From positions 1-10,131 of the forward strand of contig JADGCD010000065.1 in assembly GCA_015229165.1 (NCBI GenBank): DNA of 10,131 bases, given 5' to 3'. Below the pieces are notes generated by a model. It saw only the letters and a list, made by a program, of their open reading frames with translations, ran no database searches and was not told where the DNA came from. The number at the start of each line of letters is the position of its first letter. The first letter of the stretch is position 1. The DNA comes from Nitrospinota bacterium. GTDB taxonomy: Bacteria; Nitrospinota_A; UBA7883; JADGGD01. The position numbers were made by a program, and so were the translations under genes. This document shows, piece by piece, positions 1 to 7,319 of the stretch.

Positions 1-594
1 GTCGGCCTGGCGCTCCTCTTCCCGCATCTGGGCGATCAGGTCGTCGGCCTTCTCTTCGGGGATTTCCGTCACCCCCGGTTGGGGGGTCGGTTCTGGACCG
101 ACCCCTTGCCGGAGTCGTCGCATCTCCTCGGCGATCTTGAGCAACTCTTCGTCGCTTTCCGGGGCGGGGGCGCTTTCGACCGCCATTTTCCGCTGGAAAT
201 CGACGGCGAGGAAATAGTTCTCCATCACCTTCCCGGCGCCCAGCGTGGCCTTGACCACCAGGTTGAACGACGGCGTCGCCACCGGCCCCGACGACTCGAC
301 CCGGATCAGCTTGGCCCCGGGGAGGGTCGGATGGTTGACGACGATCAGCGACAGGTCGTCGATGAAAGAGGGGCGTTTGGCGCCGACCTTGATGTAGTCG
401 GCGACGTTCCCCAGCTCTACCTCCAGCCCCTCTTTCCCGTCGACAAAGGCCGGAATCCGGGCGGAGAACTGGCTCTGGTAGGAGCCGACCACCTCGATCT
501 CGCCGAGGGAGAAGGCCGACGCCGTCAGGGGGGAGAGAAGAAGCGCCACCGCCGCCAGCCAGAGGGCCGGTCGAGCGCGAAGGGGAAGGGCCAT
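1..594 (-). CDS. FimV-like envelope protein, N-terminal part (runs off left edge)
   Basis: The ATG is at 594-592 and the frame stays open for 198 codons to the window edge, so the C-terminus is missing. Residues 1-27 form a signal peptide: Arg-rich start, hydrophobic core around 10-24, likely cleavage after ASA. The mature protein begins FSLGEIEVVGS, the hallmark opening of the FimV N-terminal domain. The domain continues with VGAKRPSFIDDL (70-81), LIRVESSGPVATPSFNLVV (96-114) and ENYFLAVDF (125-133), matching the family pattern of a mature start, an RPxFxxDL block, an I-R-V-x-S-S-x-P-V block and a final strand. Residues 145-198 become charged and Pro/Glu-rich, as expected for a linker or coiled-coil region. 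Known FimV/HubP proteins are long inner-membrane proteins with periplasmic LysM domains that organise the cell pole and type IV pili or type II secretion. LysM and membrane segments would lie outside the window and are not seen. A GGAG (607-610) lies 12 nt from the ATG. It has its own promoter and does not look like part of the efflux operon. Confidence 0.8.
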   Translation of the reverse strand, partial: MALPLRARPALWLAAVALLLSPLTASAFSLGEIEVVGSYQSQFSARIPAFVDGKEGLEVELGNVADYIKVGAKRPSFIDDLSLIVVNHPTLPGAKLIRVESSGPVATPSFNLVVKATLGAGKVMENYFLAVDFQRKMAVESAPAPESDEELLKIAEEMRRLRQGVGPEPTPQPGVTEIPEEKADDLIAQMREEERQAD

Positions 595-634
595 GCGGTT
601 GTAACGCTCCGAAAGGAAAGGGCGAACGTGACGC

Positions 635-650
635 CGCGCCCGGTGGCGCG
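635..650 (-). other. Perfect hairpin at predicted 5' end of FimV-like mRNA
   Basis: CGCGCC (minus strand) and GGCGCG form a perfect 6-bp GC-only stem around a 4-nt loop. On the minus strand it is not followed by a T run, so it is not a credible terminator for the upstream pump operon. It would begin within a few bases of the predicted transcription start (about 653), so the mRNA would carry a 5'-terminal stem-loop, which in other bacteria can stabilise transcripts. The role here is inference. Confidence 0.35.
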
Positions 651-659
651 TTTCGGGGT

Positions 660-688
660 ATTGTATGCGCCCGGCGTCCTTTTGGCAA
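660..688 (-). promoter_or_regulatory. Sigma70-type promoter of the FimV-like gene
   Basis: On the minus strand, TTGCCA (688-683) and TACAAT (665-660) are separated by exactly 17 nt. Each hexamer matches the sigma70 consensus at four or five of six positions. Transcription would start near 653, about 60 nt before the ATG at 594. The site lies entirely in the 106-nt gap after the RND stop codon, so the FimV-like gene can be expressed independently of the pump operon. Confidence 0.6.
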
Positions 689-700
689 TGCGGCGACCGG

Positions 701-3700
701 TCAGGGGGTGGCGTGGTCCTCCGGCGCGTCCCCCGCCAGCGACCGTCCGGTGATACGGTGGACGAGAGTGTCGAGCATCTTGTAGAGGGTCGGCGTCACC
801 ACCAGCGTCAGCGCCGTGGCGAAACCGAGGCCGTAGACCACCGCCGTGGCCATGGGGCCCCACCAGCCGGCCATTTCGGAATCGAAGACCCAGCGCATTT
901 CGAGGAAGTCGAAGCTGACCTTGAGCATGATCGGCAACAGCCCCAGCATGGCGGTGACGGCGGTCAGCAGCACCGGGCGGGTGCGGGTCATCCCGGCCAC
1001 GATGATCGCCTCGGTCCGGGACATCCCCTTCTGCCGCAGCTGGATGGTGTAGTCGAGCAGCACGATGGAGTTGTTCACCACCACCCCGGCCAGGGAGATG
1101 ACCCCCATGCCGGTCATGATGACGCCGAACGGCGTCCCGGTGACCAACAGCCCCACCATGACCCCGATGAGCGACAGAACCACGCCGCTCATGATGACCA
1201 GCGGGGTGACGATCGAGTTGAATTCGAGGATGAGCGCGAAGGTGATCAGCAACGCCGCCCCCATGAAGGCTTCGGTCAGGAAGGTCTCCGACTCCTTCTG
1301 CTCCTTGTTGGCGCCGGTATAGTCGATCAGGTATCCCTCGGGAAGCTTCAGGGCGGCGGCCGCCTCGCGGACCGTGGCGAGACGCTCGTTGGCGTTGTAG
1401 CCGGGGGCGACGTCGGAGGAGACGGTGATGACCTTCTTCCGGTCGATGTGGGCGATATCCGAATAGCCCGACGCGGTGGTCACCTTCGCCAGCGACGTCA
1501 GCGGTACCACCTTCTCCTCGTGCCGGATGAAAAAGGAGGCCAACTCCTCTACCTGGTCACGCCGGTCGGCCCGGAAGCGGACCCGGATGTCGTACTCGTC
1601 CTCTCCCTCCCGGTAGGTGGAGGCCTTGGCGCCGTAGATGGCCGAACGGATGTAGCTGGCCACATCGACGGTGCGCAGACCGTAGCGGGCCGCCTGCTCC
1701 CGGTCGATGTCGATCCGCAGCTCCGGCTTTCCGGCGGAGTAGTCGTTCTTGACATCGACCAGCCCTTCGGTCGCCTTGAGGAGCCCCTCCACCTCGGCGG
1801 CGATCCGGGCCAGAACGGCGTAGTCCCGCCCCGAAATCTCGATGTTGACCGGGGCGCCGGTGGGGGGGCCGTTCTCCTGCGCCTCGATTTTCACGCTGGC
1901 GCCGACGATGGCCTCCTTGATCTTCTCCCGCAGCTCGGCTTCGACCTCGGTGGAGGGGCGGCTGCGCTCCTCGCGGTCGATGAAGTCGACGGCCACCCGG
2001 GCCTTGTGGCCGGGCCCCTCGCCGGCGCTCATGTCGAACATGTCGGTGGAGACGCCGACGTTGGTGACGTAGCTTTTCACGTCCGGATAGGCGGGGATGA
2101 ACGATTCGGCCACCTGGGCCATTTTGTCGGTCATCTCCACCCGGGCGCCGGTGGGGGCTTCGATGTTGACGAAGATGGTGTTCGGGTCGAGCGCCGGAAA
2201 GAACTCCACCCCGTTCCCGAAGGCGCCGTAGAGGAACATGATCGCCACCAGCGAGGCGACGGCGGCGCCGAAGACCCGTCCGCTTTTGGCCAGGGCGTAG
2301 GTCAGGAACGCCTTGTAGCGGCGCATGAAGACCGAAAGATGTTCGTCGGCCCGTTCGGCGACGGCGACCCGGACCGTGCGGGAGGGACGCAGCAGCGTGG
2401 CGCACAACGTCGGGTTGATGACCACCGCCACGAAGAGGGACGACGAGAGGGTGACGATCACCGTCATGGGGAGGTAGAACATGAACTCCCCCATGATGCC
2501 GGGCCAGAACATCATCGGGAAAAAGGCGCACAGTGTGGTCAGGGTGGAGTAGAAGATGGCGCCCATGACCTCCCCGGTCCCGACGAGGGTGGCGTCCATG
2601 GGATCGCGCCCCTCTTCCATGTGGCGGAAGATGTTCTCCACCACGACGATGGCGTTGTCCACCAGCATCCCCAGCGCCAGAATCAGCGAGAAGAGGACCA
2701 CCATGTTCAGCGAATAGCCCATCACCTTGAAGAGGAAGAACGACAGGAGCATCGACAAGGGGATGGAGAGCGCCACGAAGACCGCCACCTTGAGCCCGAG
2801 GAAGAAGAAGAGAACCCCCACCACCAGAATGAACCCGGTGATGACGTTGTTCTCCAGATCCTTGAGGAGGTTGCGGGTGTCCTTGGACTGGTCGGCGGTG
2901 ATGGTGTAGGCGGTGGAGCGGGGGAGTTGGGGAATCTCCTCCTCCAGCAGGGCTTTGACGGCGTCGGTGACTTCGATGATGTTCTCGCCGGAGCGTTTCT
3001 TGACCGACAGGGAGATGGTGTCGGTCCCGTTGAGGCGGGCCACGGTGGCCACGTCGGCGAAACCGAAGCGGACCTCGGCGATGTCGCGCATGTAGATCGG
3101 GCGGCGGGCGTCCGACTTGACCACCAGGTCGCGGATGATCATCGGATCTTTGAACTCGCCGGGAACCCGCACCAGATACTTGTAGTCGCCGATGTCGATG
3201 GCGCCGCCGGGGATGGTGACGTTTTCCTTGGTGATGACGTCGACCACGTCCTTGATGGAAAGGCCGTAGTAGAGGAGCCGCTCGGGGTCGAGATCGACTT
3301 GCACCTCCCGCGAAAGCCCCCCGGCCAGCGCCACCTCCAGCACGCCAGGGATGGCCTCCATCTTGTCCTGCAGATTCTCGGCGATCTGCTTGAGGCGGAC
3401 GAGGCCGTACTCGCCGGAGAGGTTGACGATCATGATGGGGAAGTTGGAGAAGTTGATCTCCTGCACCATCGGTTCGTCGGCGTCGGCGGGGAGGTTGGGC
3501 TTGGCGATGTTGACCTTGTCCCGCACCTTCTGGATGGCCGCGTCGATGTCGACGGACGGGTCGAACTTGACGGAGATGACGCTCATCCCCTCTTTGGAGG
3601 AGGAGCGCATCTCCTCCACGTTTGCGAGGTTCTTGAGCTCCTTTTCGATCTCGTTGGTGACCAGGCTCTCCATGTCGGCGGGGGAGACGCCGGCGTAGGG

Positions 3701-3847
3701 GGTGGAGACGATGACCATGGGGATGGTGATGTCGGGGCTGGCCTCGCGCGGGAGGGTGACGTAGGAGTAGGTCCCGACGATCACCAGGAAGACGATCAGG
3801 GTGTAGACCGCCACGTAGTTCTTGAGCGCAAGGCGGGTGAGCCACAT
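701..3847 (-). CDS. RND efflux transporter, inner-membrane permease subunit (AcrB/HAE family)
   Basis: 1,048 aa, the normal length for a full RND pump. It would use proton influx to expel substrates from the inner membrane and periplasm through the adaptor and the TolC-type channel encoded just upstream. The N-terminal TM1 (about 10-30) leads into LPREASPDI, then the first large periplasmic domain with the family blocks ADMESLVTNEIEKEL (57-71) and GVLEVALAGG. TM2-TM6 follow at about 335-487, with GMLVDNAIVVVENIF in TM4 (393-407). A linker, TM7 (about 525-545), the second periplasmic domain and TM8-TM12 (about 857-1025) complete the duplicated fold. The AcrB relay residue D407 is present as D397, but the D408 position is N398, the K940 position is N925, and the T978 position is T962. 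These Asn substitutions occur in other RND branches. Substrate class (drugs, lipids, solvents) cannot be read from the sequence. The ATG at 3847 is 6 nt after the adaptor stop, with GGAG (3860-3857) 9 nt upstream, indicating translational coupling. It is the last gene of the operon. Confidence 0.95.
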   Translation of the reverse strand: MWLTRLALKNYVAVYTLIVFLVIVGTYSYVTLPREASPDITIPMVIVSTPYAGVSPADMESLVTNEIEKELKNLANVEEMRSSSKEGMSVISVKFDPSVDIDAAIQKVRDKVNIAKPNLPADADEPMVQEINFSNFPIMIVNLSGEYGLVRLKQIAENLQDKMEAIPGVLEVALAGGLSREVQVDLDPERLLYYGLSIKDVVDVITKENVTIPGGAIDIGDYKYLVRVPGEFKDPMIIRDLVVKSDARRPIYMRDIAEVRFGFADVATVARLNGTDTISLSVKKRSGENIIEVTDAVKALLEEEIPQLPRSTAYTITADQSKDTRNLLKDLENNVITGFILVVGVLFFFLGLKVAVFVALSIPLSMLLSFFLFKVMGYSLNMVVLFSLILALGMLVDNAIVVVENIFRHMEEGRDPMDATLVGTGEVMGAIFYSTLTTLCAFFPMMFWPGIMGEFMFYLPMTVIVTLSSSLFVAVVINPTLCATLLRPSRTVRVAVAERADEHLSVFMRRYKAFLTYALAKSGRVFGAAVASLVAIMFLYGAFGNGVEFFPALDPNTIFVNIEAPTGARVEMTDKMAQVAESFIPAYPDVKSYVTNVGVSTDMFDMSAGEGPGHKARVAVDFIDREERSRPSTEVEAELREKIKEAIVGASVKIEAQENGPPTGAPVNIEISGRDYAVLARIAAEVEGLLKATEGLVDVKNDYSAGKPELRIDIDREQAARYGLRTVDVASYIRSAIYGAKASTYREGEDEYDIRVRFRADRRDQVEELASFFIRHEEKVVPLTSLAKVTTASGYSDIAHIDRKKVITVSSDVAPGYNANERLATVREAAAALKLPEGYLIDYTGANKEQKESETFLTEAFMGAALLITFALILEFNSIVTPLVIMSGVVLSLIGVMVGLLVTGTPFGVIMTGMGVISLAGVVVNNSIVLLDYTIQLRQKGMSRTEAIIVAGMTRTRPVLLTAVTAMLGLLPIMLKVSFDFLEMRWVFDSEMAGWWGPMATAVVYGLGFATALTLVVTPTLYKMLDTLVHRITGRSLAGDAPEDHATP

Positions 3848-3853
3848 GGCCGG

Positions 3854-4900
3854 TTACTCCACGATCAGGACTTTGTCGCCGTCCAGCAGCGACCGGTGCC
3901 CCGTCACCACCAGCCGGTCGCCGGGGGAAAGGCCGCTGTCGACCAGCGCCTCCTCCCCGGTGTGGTCGGCTACGGTCACCAGTTTCTGCCGGGCGATCCC
4001 CTTGTCGTCGACCACGAAGACGGCGTGGGCCTCGGGAAGCTCCAGCACGGCGGTCTGCGGGATCAGCAGGGCGTCGGGAATCTCCTTGCGCACGAAGGTG
4101 GCCTTGGCGCTCATCTCCGGGCGCAGCCGTCCGGCGGGGTTGGGCAGGGAAAGCTCGCAGGCGAAAACCCGGGCCCGGGGGTCGACTTCGGGGGAGAGGA
4201 AGACCACCGCCCCTTCGTAGCGTTCGTCGGGGAATGCGTCGAAGACGACGGTGGCCTTTTTCCCCACGGAGAAGTCGGCCACGGCGGTCTCGGGGACGCC
4301 GACGGAAAGTTTCATCGGGTCGGTGGCGACGATCCGGGTCAGCTCCACGCCGGGAGAGGCGATGGCGCCCACCTCCAGCGGGCGGCTGACGGCGATCCCG
4401 GCCAGCGGCGCCCCGATCCGGTAGCGGGCCAGGGTCGCTTCGGCCCCGTCGAGCCGGGCCTGGGCCTGCGCCAGGGTGAGCCGCCGGTTGTCCAGCTCGA
4501 AGGGGGAGACGTCCCCTTCGACCTTGGCCAGCGCCGAAAGCTTGTCCAGCTCCAGCGCCGCCATGTCCCGGGCGGCCCGGGCCTGGGCGGTTTCGGCGGC
4601 CATGGCCCGGTCGTCGAGCCGGACGAGCGGGGCGCCCTTCTTCACGGTGGCCCCCTTCTCGAAACCGAGGGCGGCCACTTTTCCGGCCACCTCGGCGGTG
4701 ACGGTCACTTCGGCGGACGGCTTGGCGGCGCCGGGAAGCGTCAGCTTCTGCCGGAAGAGGGTGGGGGCCAGCGTGATCACTTTCACCCGGACGCTCTTCC
4801 GGTCGGTGACGGCCGCCTGCGGGGCGTCGTCGCCCGCGCAGGCCGAAAGGGCAAGGCCGACCGCGAGGGTCAGGGCCAACAGGGGGCGGGGGTCACTCAT
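3854..4900 (-). CDS. RND efflux periplasmic adaptor subunit (membrane fusion lipoprotein)
   Basis: 348 aa, typical of short HlyD/AcrA-type adaptors. The first 20 residues are a lipoprotein signal: MSDPRPLLALTLAVG followed by the lipobox LSAC, with lipidated Cys21. The +2 residue is Ala, so outer rather than Asp-type inner-membrane retention rules would apply. Residues about 62-97 form the first half of a lipoyl-like domain (VTVTAEVAGKVAALGFEKG, then PLVRLDD). Residues 98-155 are an Ala/Leu-rich alpha-hairpin of modest length, and about 160-190 form the second lipoyl half (IGAPLAGIAVSRPLEVG). A beta-barrel follows, containing the family block RLRPEMSAKATF (258-269), then a membrane-proximal domain to the C-terminus (LLDGDKVLIVE). 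The role is to bridge the RND pump and the TolC-type channel in the periplasm. The start ATG overlaps the tolC stop in an 8-nt ATGAGTGA arrangement, strong evidence of coupled translation and same-complex assembly. Confidence 0.93.
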   Translation of the reverse strand: MSDPRPLLALTLAVGLALSACAGDDAPQAAVTDRKSVRVKVITLAPTLFRQKLTLPGAAKPSAEVTVTAEVAGKVAALGFEKGATVKKGAPLVRLDDRAMAAETAQARAARDMAALELDKLSALAKVEGDVSPFELDNRRLTLAQAQARLDGAEATLARYRIGAPLAGIAVSRPLEVGAIASPGVELTRIVATDPMKLSVGVPETAVADFSVGKKATVVFDAFPDERYEGAVVFLSPEVDPRARVFACELSLPNPAGRLRPEMSAKATFVRKEIPDALLIPQTAVLELPEAHAVFVVDDKGIARQKLVTVADHTGEEALVDSGLSPGDRLVVTGHRSLLDGDKVLIVE

Positions 4901-6227
4901 ACTTCAGTTCGTCTCCGGTGGCGATGCGCAACCGCTGGCGGGCGGTCATGTGTAGGGCCAGGGCGCGGCGGTGATCGATGGTGGCCCGGGTCAGGGCCAC
5001 CTCGGCGTCGAGCAGTTCGATCTGGGTCAGAAGGCCGAGGTCGTACCGCTGGCGCGCGATCCGCCAGCTCTCGTCGGCCAGGGCGACGTTGGCCTCCTGG
5101 CTTTGGACGAACGATTCGGCGTGGCGCAGCTCGTCCACCGCCTGCCGGGCCTCGATGACCGCCTGTCGGCGGAGGTCTTCGTAGTCGATCCGGGCCAGGT
5201 CCCGGTCGACGATCTTCTGTTTGACGACGGACGATTTCTCGAACCCGTCGAAGAGGCTCAACTCGACGCTGATCCCGGCGTTCCAGTCGCGGATCCACCC
5301 CTCCTGCGCCTGAATGCCCCCCTTCTGTTCGTTCCAGTGGTAGCCGCCGAAGGCCTTCACCGACGGCATGAGGCCGGAGCGGGCCTGGTCGACCCAGGCG
5401 TCGGCCATGGCGACGTTTTCCTTCGCGGCGGCCACCTCTCCCCGGCGAGTCAGGGCCGCTTCGATGGCGGTCGCCTCGTCAGGGGCCAGCGGGGCGAAGG
5501 TCAGGGCGCCGTCGAGGGTGACCGGGCGGGTCGGGTCGGCGCCGATCTGGTCCACCAGGGCCATCACCGCCGCGGTGTGGGCGTTCCGGGCCTCCAGTAG
5601 CGCGGCGTCGGCGGCCGCCAGGCTGGTCTTGACCCGCATGACGTCGTAGCGGGTGGCCAGCCCCACCCCCTGCCGTTTCCCGGTGGCGTCCAGCAGGTCG
5701 GCGATCCGTCCCCGGGCCGCTTCGAAGACGGCGATGGCCTCGCGGGCGTAGAGGGCCTGATAGAACCGGATGCGGGCGACGGCGTCGGCGGCCAACCGGG
5801 CGGCCCGCAACTGGTGGGCGGCCCCCTCCTGCATCTGTTCGGAGCCGCGCAACCCGGCGCCGACGGAGCCGGAGAAGAGCCACTGCTCGGCGGTGACGGC
5901 CAGCGTCCCCTGCTCGTCGGGGGAGAGTTTGAACCGCTGGCCGAAGATTTCGCTTTCGGGAACCTCGCCGAAGCGGGTGTAGGTCCCCTTGAAGGAGAGG
6001 TCGGGCAGGGCCAGGCCGATGGCCTGCGCGCGCAGGGCGTCGGCCTGCGCGGCCCTCAACCGGGCCCGTCGCACGGGGCTGGCCTGCTCGAGGGCCAGCG
6101 CCACGCATCGCTCCTCGGTGAGGGCCAACGGCCCCTCGCCGCCGTCGGCCCGGGCGAAGGGGGCGAGCGCCAGCAGGACGAGGGTCGCCGCCACGGCTCG
6201 CAGGGGGGTGTTACGCGACGGTCGCAT
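4893..6227 (-). CDS. TolC-family outer membrane efflux channel
   Basis: 444 aa. Residues 1-27 are a Sec signal peptide (Arg at 2, 5 and 10, hydrophobic 11-24, likely cut after FARA). The mature protein has the two-fold OEP repeat. Repeat one starts with LALTEERCVALALEQ, carries the beta-strand block around QWLFSGSVGAG and a long coiled-coil helix pair. Repeat two starts near EAALTRRGEVAAAKENVAMA, has the diagnostic strand SVELSLFDGFEKSS and a final helix through RYDLGLLTQIELLDAEVALT. It would form the trimeric outer-membrane/periplasmic exit duct for the adaptor and RND pump encoded next. Its start lies inside tetR: the two frames overlap by 17 nt. A GGAG sits only 1 nt before the ATG, too close for efficient de novo initiation. 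Expression may therefore rely on coupling to tetR termination, or the true start could be slightly downstream (a GTG at codon 13 exists but would remove the charged signal-peptide start). Confidence 0.93.
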   Translation of the reverse strand: MRPSRNTPLRAVAATLVLLALAPFARADGGEGPLALTEERCVALALEQASPVRRARLRAAQADALRAQAIGLALPDLSFKGTYTRFGEVPESEIFGQRFKLSPDEQGTLAVTAEQWLFSGSVGAGLRGSEQMQEGAAHQLRAARLAADAVARIRFYQALYAREAIAVFEAARGRIADLLDATGKRQGVGLATRYDVMRVKTSLAAADAALLEARNAHTAAVMALVDQIGADPTRPVTLDGALTFAPLAPDEATAIEAALTRRGEVAAAKENVAMADAWVDQARSGLMPSVKAFGGYHWNEQKGGIQAQEGWIRDWNAGISVELSLFDGFEKSSVVKQKIVDRDLARIDYEDLRRQAVIEARQAVDELRHAESFVQSQEANVALADESWRIARQRYDLGLLTQIELLDAEVALTRATIDHRRALALHMTARQRLRIATGDELKYE

Positions 6228-6834
6228 GCTCCGGCTCGCAGTGAATGGAGGAGGTGATCTTCTTGATGGTCTCGACGTAGGCCCAGACGTCGACGGTCGG
6301 GTCGACCGCTTTCTGGACCAGCAGCCCGTCGAAGAAGGAGATCAGGATCCGCCCGAAACTGTCGGGGTCGATGTCGGGTTGGAAGTAGCCGGCCTTCTGG
6401 CCGTCCCGCAGGAAGCCGCCGAAGACCTGCTCGTAGGCTTTGAAGGTCTCGCTCTGCATGGTCCGGACCCGCTCGTTGCGGAAGGTCTCGGCCCAGATTT
6501 CGATGTTCAGCTTGGCCGGATGCTGGTCGAACTCGTCGATCATCCGGAAGAAGGCGTCGACGAGCTGGTCGAGGAAGACTCGGTAGTTTTCCACGCCCTG
6601 GCGCATCTGTCCGATCATCCGGATGCTGTTGTTACGGTTCTCTTCGGAGATGGCCTTGATGATGTCGTCTTTGCTGGCGAAGTAGCGGTAGACGGCGCCG
6701 GGGGAGAGGTCGGCTTCCTTGCAAATGTCCTGCATGGTGGAAAGGTGGAACCCTTTCCGGTAGAAGCAGGCGGCGGCTGCGTCGAGGATCTGCTGGCGGC
6801 GGGCGTCGAGATGGGCCTGGCTGACTTTGGGCAT
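6211..6834 (-). CDS. TetR/AcrR-family transcriptional regulator of the efflux operon
   Basis: 207 aa, normal family length. The N-terminal DNA-binding domain follows the family pattern closely: RRQQILDAAAACFYRKGFH (12-30), then the helix-turn-helix TMQDICKEADLSPGAVYRYF (33-52) and the K-D/E-x-I block SKDDIIKAI (54-62). Residues from about 65 on form the helical ligand-binding domain, including an aromatic-rich segment (AFFRMIDEF) and a C-terminal segment FFDGLLVQKA. It probably represses its own promoter and so the whole pump operon, releasing DNA when it binds a pump substrate; the ligand is unknown. It is first in the operon, not divergent as in acrR/acrAB, so the repressor is co-produced with the pump. 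The ATG at 6834 has only a distant AGGA (6851-6848, 13 nt away), suggesting weak translation of the regulator. Its stop lies within the tolC coding sequence. Confidence 0.92.
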   Translation of the reverse strand: MPKVSQAHLDARRQQILDAAAACFYRKGFHLSTMQDICKEADLSPGAVYRYFASKDDIIKAISEENRNNSIRMIGQMRQGVENYRVFLDQLVDAFFRMIDEFDQHPAKLNIEIWAETFRNERVRTMQSETFKAYEQVFGGFLRDGQKAGYFQPDIDPDSFGRILISFFDGLLVQKAVDPTVDVWAYVETIKKITSSIHCEPEHATVA

Positions 6835-6861
6835 ACGTCGTTGTCGGTCCTTTCACCACGT

Positions 6862-6876
6862 TCGGCTTGGAGCCGA
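6862..6876. promoter_or_regulatory. 15-bp perfect palindrome, candidate TetR operator
   Basis: TCGGCT and AGCCGA flank a 3-nt centre. The site is 28 bp upstream of the tetR ATG and immediately downstream of the predicted transcription start (about 6877) of the tetR-efflux operon. Size, symmetry and position fit a TetR-family operator. It could alternatively be a leader hairpin in the mRNA. No binding evidence can be read from sequence. Confidence 0.4.
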
Positions 6877-6883
6877 TCTGTAA

Positions 6884-6911
6884 AGTGTACGGCACGGGCC
6901 GTTTGTGTGAG
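6884..6911 (-). promoter_or_regulatory. Candidate promoter of the tetR-efflux operon
   Basis: On the minus strand, CTCACA (6911-6906) and TACACT (6889-6884) are separated by 16 nt, with four of six consensus bases in each. Transcription would start near 6877. It is the best match I found upstream of tetR but is not strong. It is bracketed by two inverted repeats (6862-6876 and 6902-6927), as expected of a regulated promoter. Confidence 0.35.
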
Positions 6912-6927
6912 AGAAGAATATCACAAA
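6902..6927. promoter_or_regulatory. Interrupted inverted repeat TTTGTG-N14-CACAAA upstream of tetR
   Basis: The 6-bp arms match perfectly across a 14-bp centre, in which one further pair matches. The site overlaps the -35 region of the candidate tetR promoter. It also contains TGTGA and TCACA half-sites, but spaced by 10 rather than the 6 bp of a CRP site. It could be a regulator-binding site; the protein is unknown. Confidence 0.25.
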
Positions 6928-6984
6928 GCGGACGCTCGTTCTTTATGGCGTTGCGGGGGACTTCCGGCGGGTATGCGGATGGTT

Positions 6985-7013
6985 TTGCGTTGCGAAGGGT
7001 TTTCTGCTATCTT
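6985..7013 (+). promoter_or_regulatory. Promoter of the tRNA-Arg gene
   Basis: TTGCGT (6985-6990) and TATCTT (7008-7013) are separated by exactly 17 nt. A TG dinucleotide at 7005-7006 gives an extended -10 element (TGCTATCTT). Transcription would start near 7020, about 9 nt before the mature tRNA 5' end, a short leader typical for tRNA genes. Confidence 0.5.
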
Positions 7014-7028
7014 CGTATCCTTCTTCGG

Positions 7029-7105
<77 letters not shown>

Positions 7106-7121
7106 CCGGCCACCGGGCCGG
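7106..7121 (+). terminator. GC hairpin directly after tRNA-Arg, possible terminator or processing element
   Basis: CCGGCC (7106-7111) and GGCCGG (7116-7121) form a perfect 6-bp stem with a 4-nt loop, beginning at the base after the encoded CCA. Only a short TTT occurs 6 nt further on (7128-7130), so it is at best a weak intrinsic terminator. It could also mark the 3' trailer for processing. Confidence 0.3.
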
Positions 7122-7158
7122 GGCGAGTTTCCTCACGTTATCGCAATAGCGCGTCTTC

Positions 7159-7198
7159 GTACCCCCGTTGGTTGAACTGGTTTCCGTTCCGGGGGTAC
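7159..7198. repeat. 9-bp perfect inverted repeat with 22-nt loop
   Basis: GTACCCCCG (7159-7167) pairs exactly with CGGGGGTAC (7190-7198). In RNA this gives a stable stem with a large loop. No T run follows, so it is not an obvious terminator. It is the longest perfect inverted repeat I found in the intergenic region. Confidence 0.55.
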
Positions 7199-7257
7199 TT
7201 CGCCGCACAGCCCTCGACAGGTTAAGGCGATCCTAATGTCGTCCAGTCGGACGCACC

Positions 7258-7273
7258 ACAGGCGAATGCCTGT
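7258..7273 (+). terminator. Hairpin followed by pyrimidine tract, weak terminator candidate
   Basis: ACAGGC and GCCTGT form a perfect 6-bp stem around GAAT, followed by TCTCTTCCC (7274-7282), which is pyrimidine-rich but not a true T run. It could end transcription from the tRNA promoter about 240 nt downstream of its start, but the signal is weak. Confidence 0.25.
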
Positions 7274-7294
7274 TCTCTTCCCGACTCTCACTGG

Positions 7295-7319
7295 TCAGGG
7301 CGGCGTCTTCGCCGCCTGA
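7295..7319. repeat. Strong GC hairpin (10 bp with one bulged G)
   Basis: GGCGGCG (7299-7305) and CGCCGCC (7310-7316) pair perfectly around a TCTT loop. The stem extends outward by TCA/TGA with a single bulged G. No T tract follows. It lies just before the palindrome at 7323-7334. Confidence 0.5.

Noticed and set aside
635..650. Intrinsic terminator for the efflux operon.
   Set aside because: The stem is good, but no T run follows on the minus strand, and the stem lies downstream of the FimV-gene promoter, inside its predicted leader.
665..5158. A plus-strand open frame of about 1,497 codons antisense to the RND, adaptor and tolC genes.
   Set aside because: The translation is a low-information mix of Gly, Asp, His, Val and Arg with no family motifs. 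The minus-strand genes beneath it are unmistakable. Strong G/C third-position bias makes antisense stops rare, which explains the length.
6906..6925. CRP/FNR-type site from TGTGA and TCACA half-sites.
   Set aside because: The half-sites are 10 bp apart rather than the 6 bp required, so a CRP site is not supported. Only a generic inverted repeat is reported.
7236..7258. A second, degenerate tRNA ending in ACGCACCA.
   Set aside because: There is no TTCGAAT-like T loop and no T stem, and no matching 5' acceptor strand upstream; only the 3' tail resembles a tRNA.
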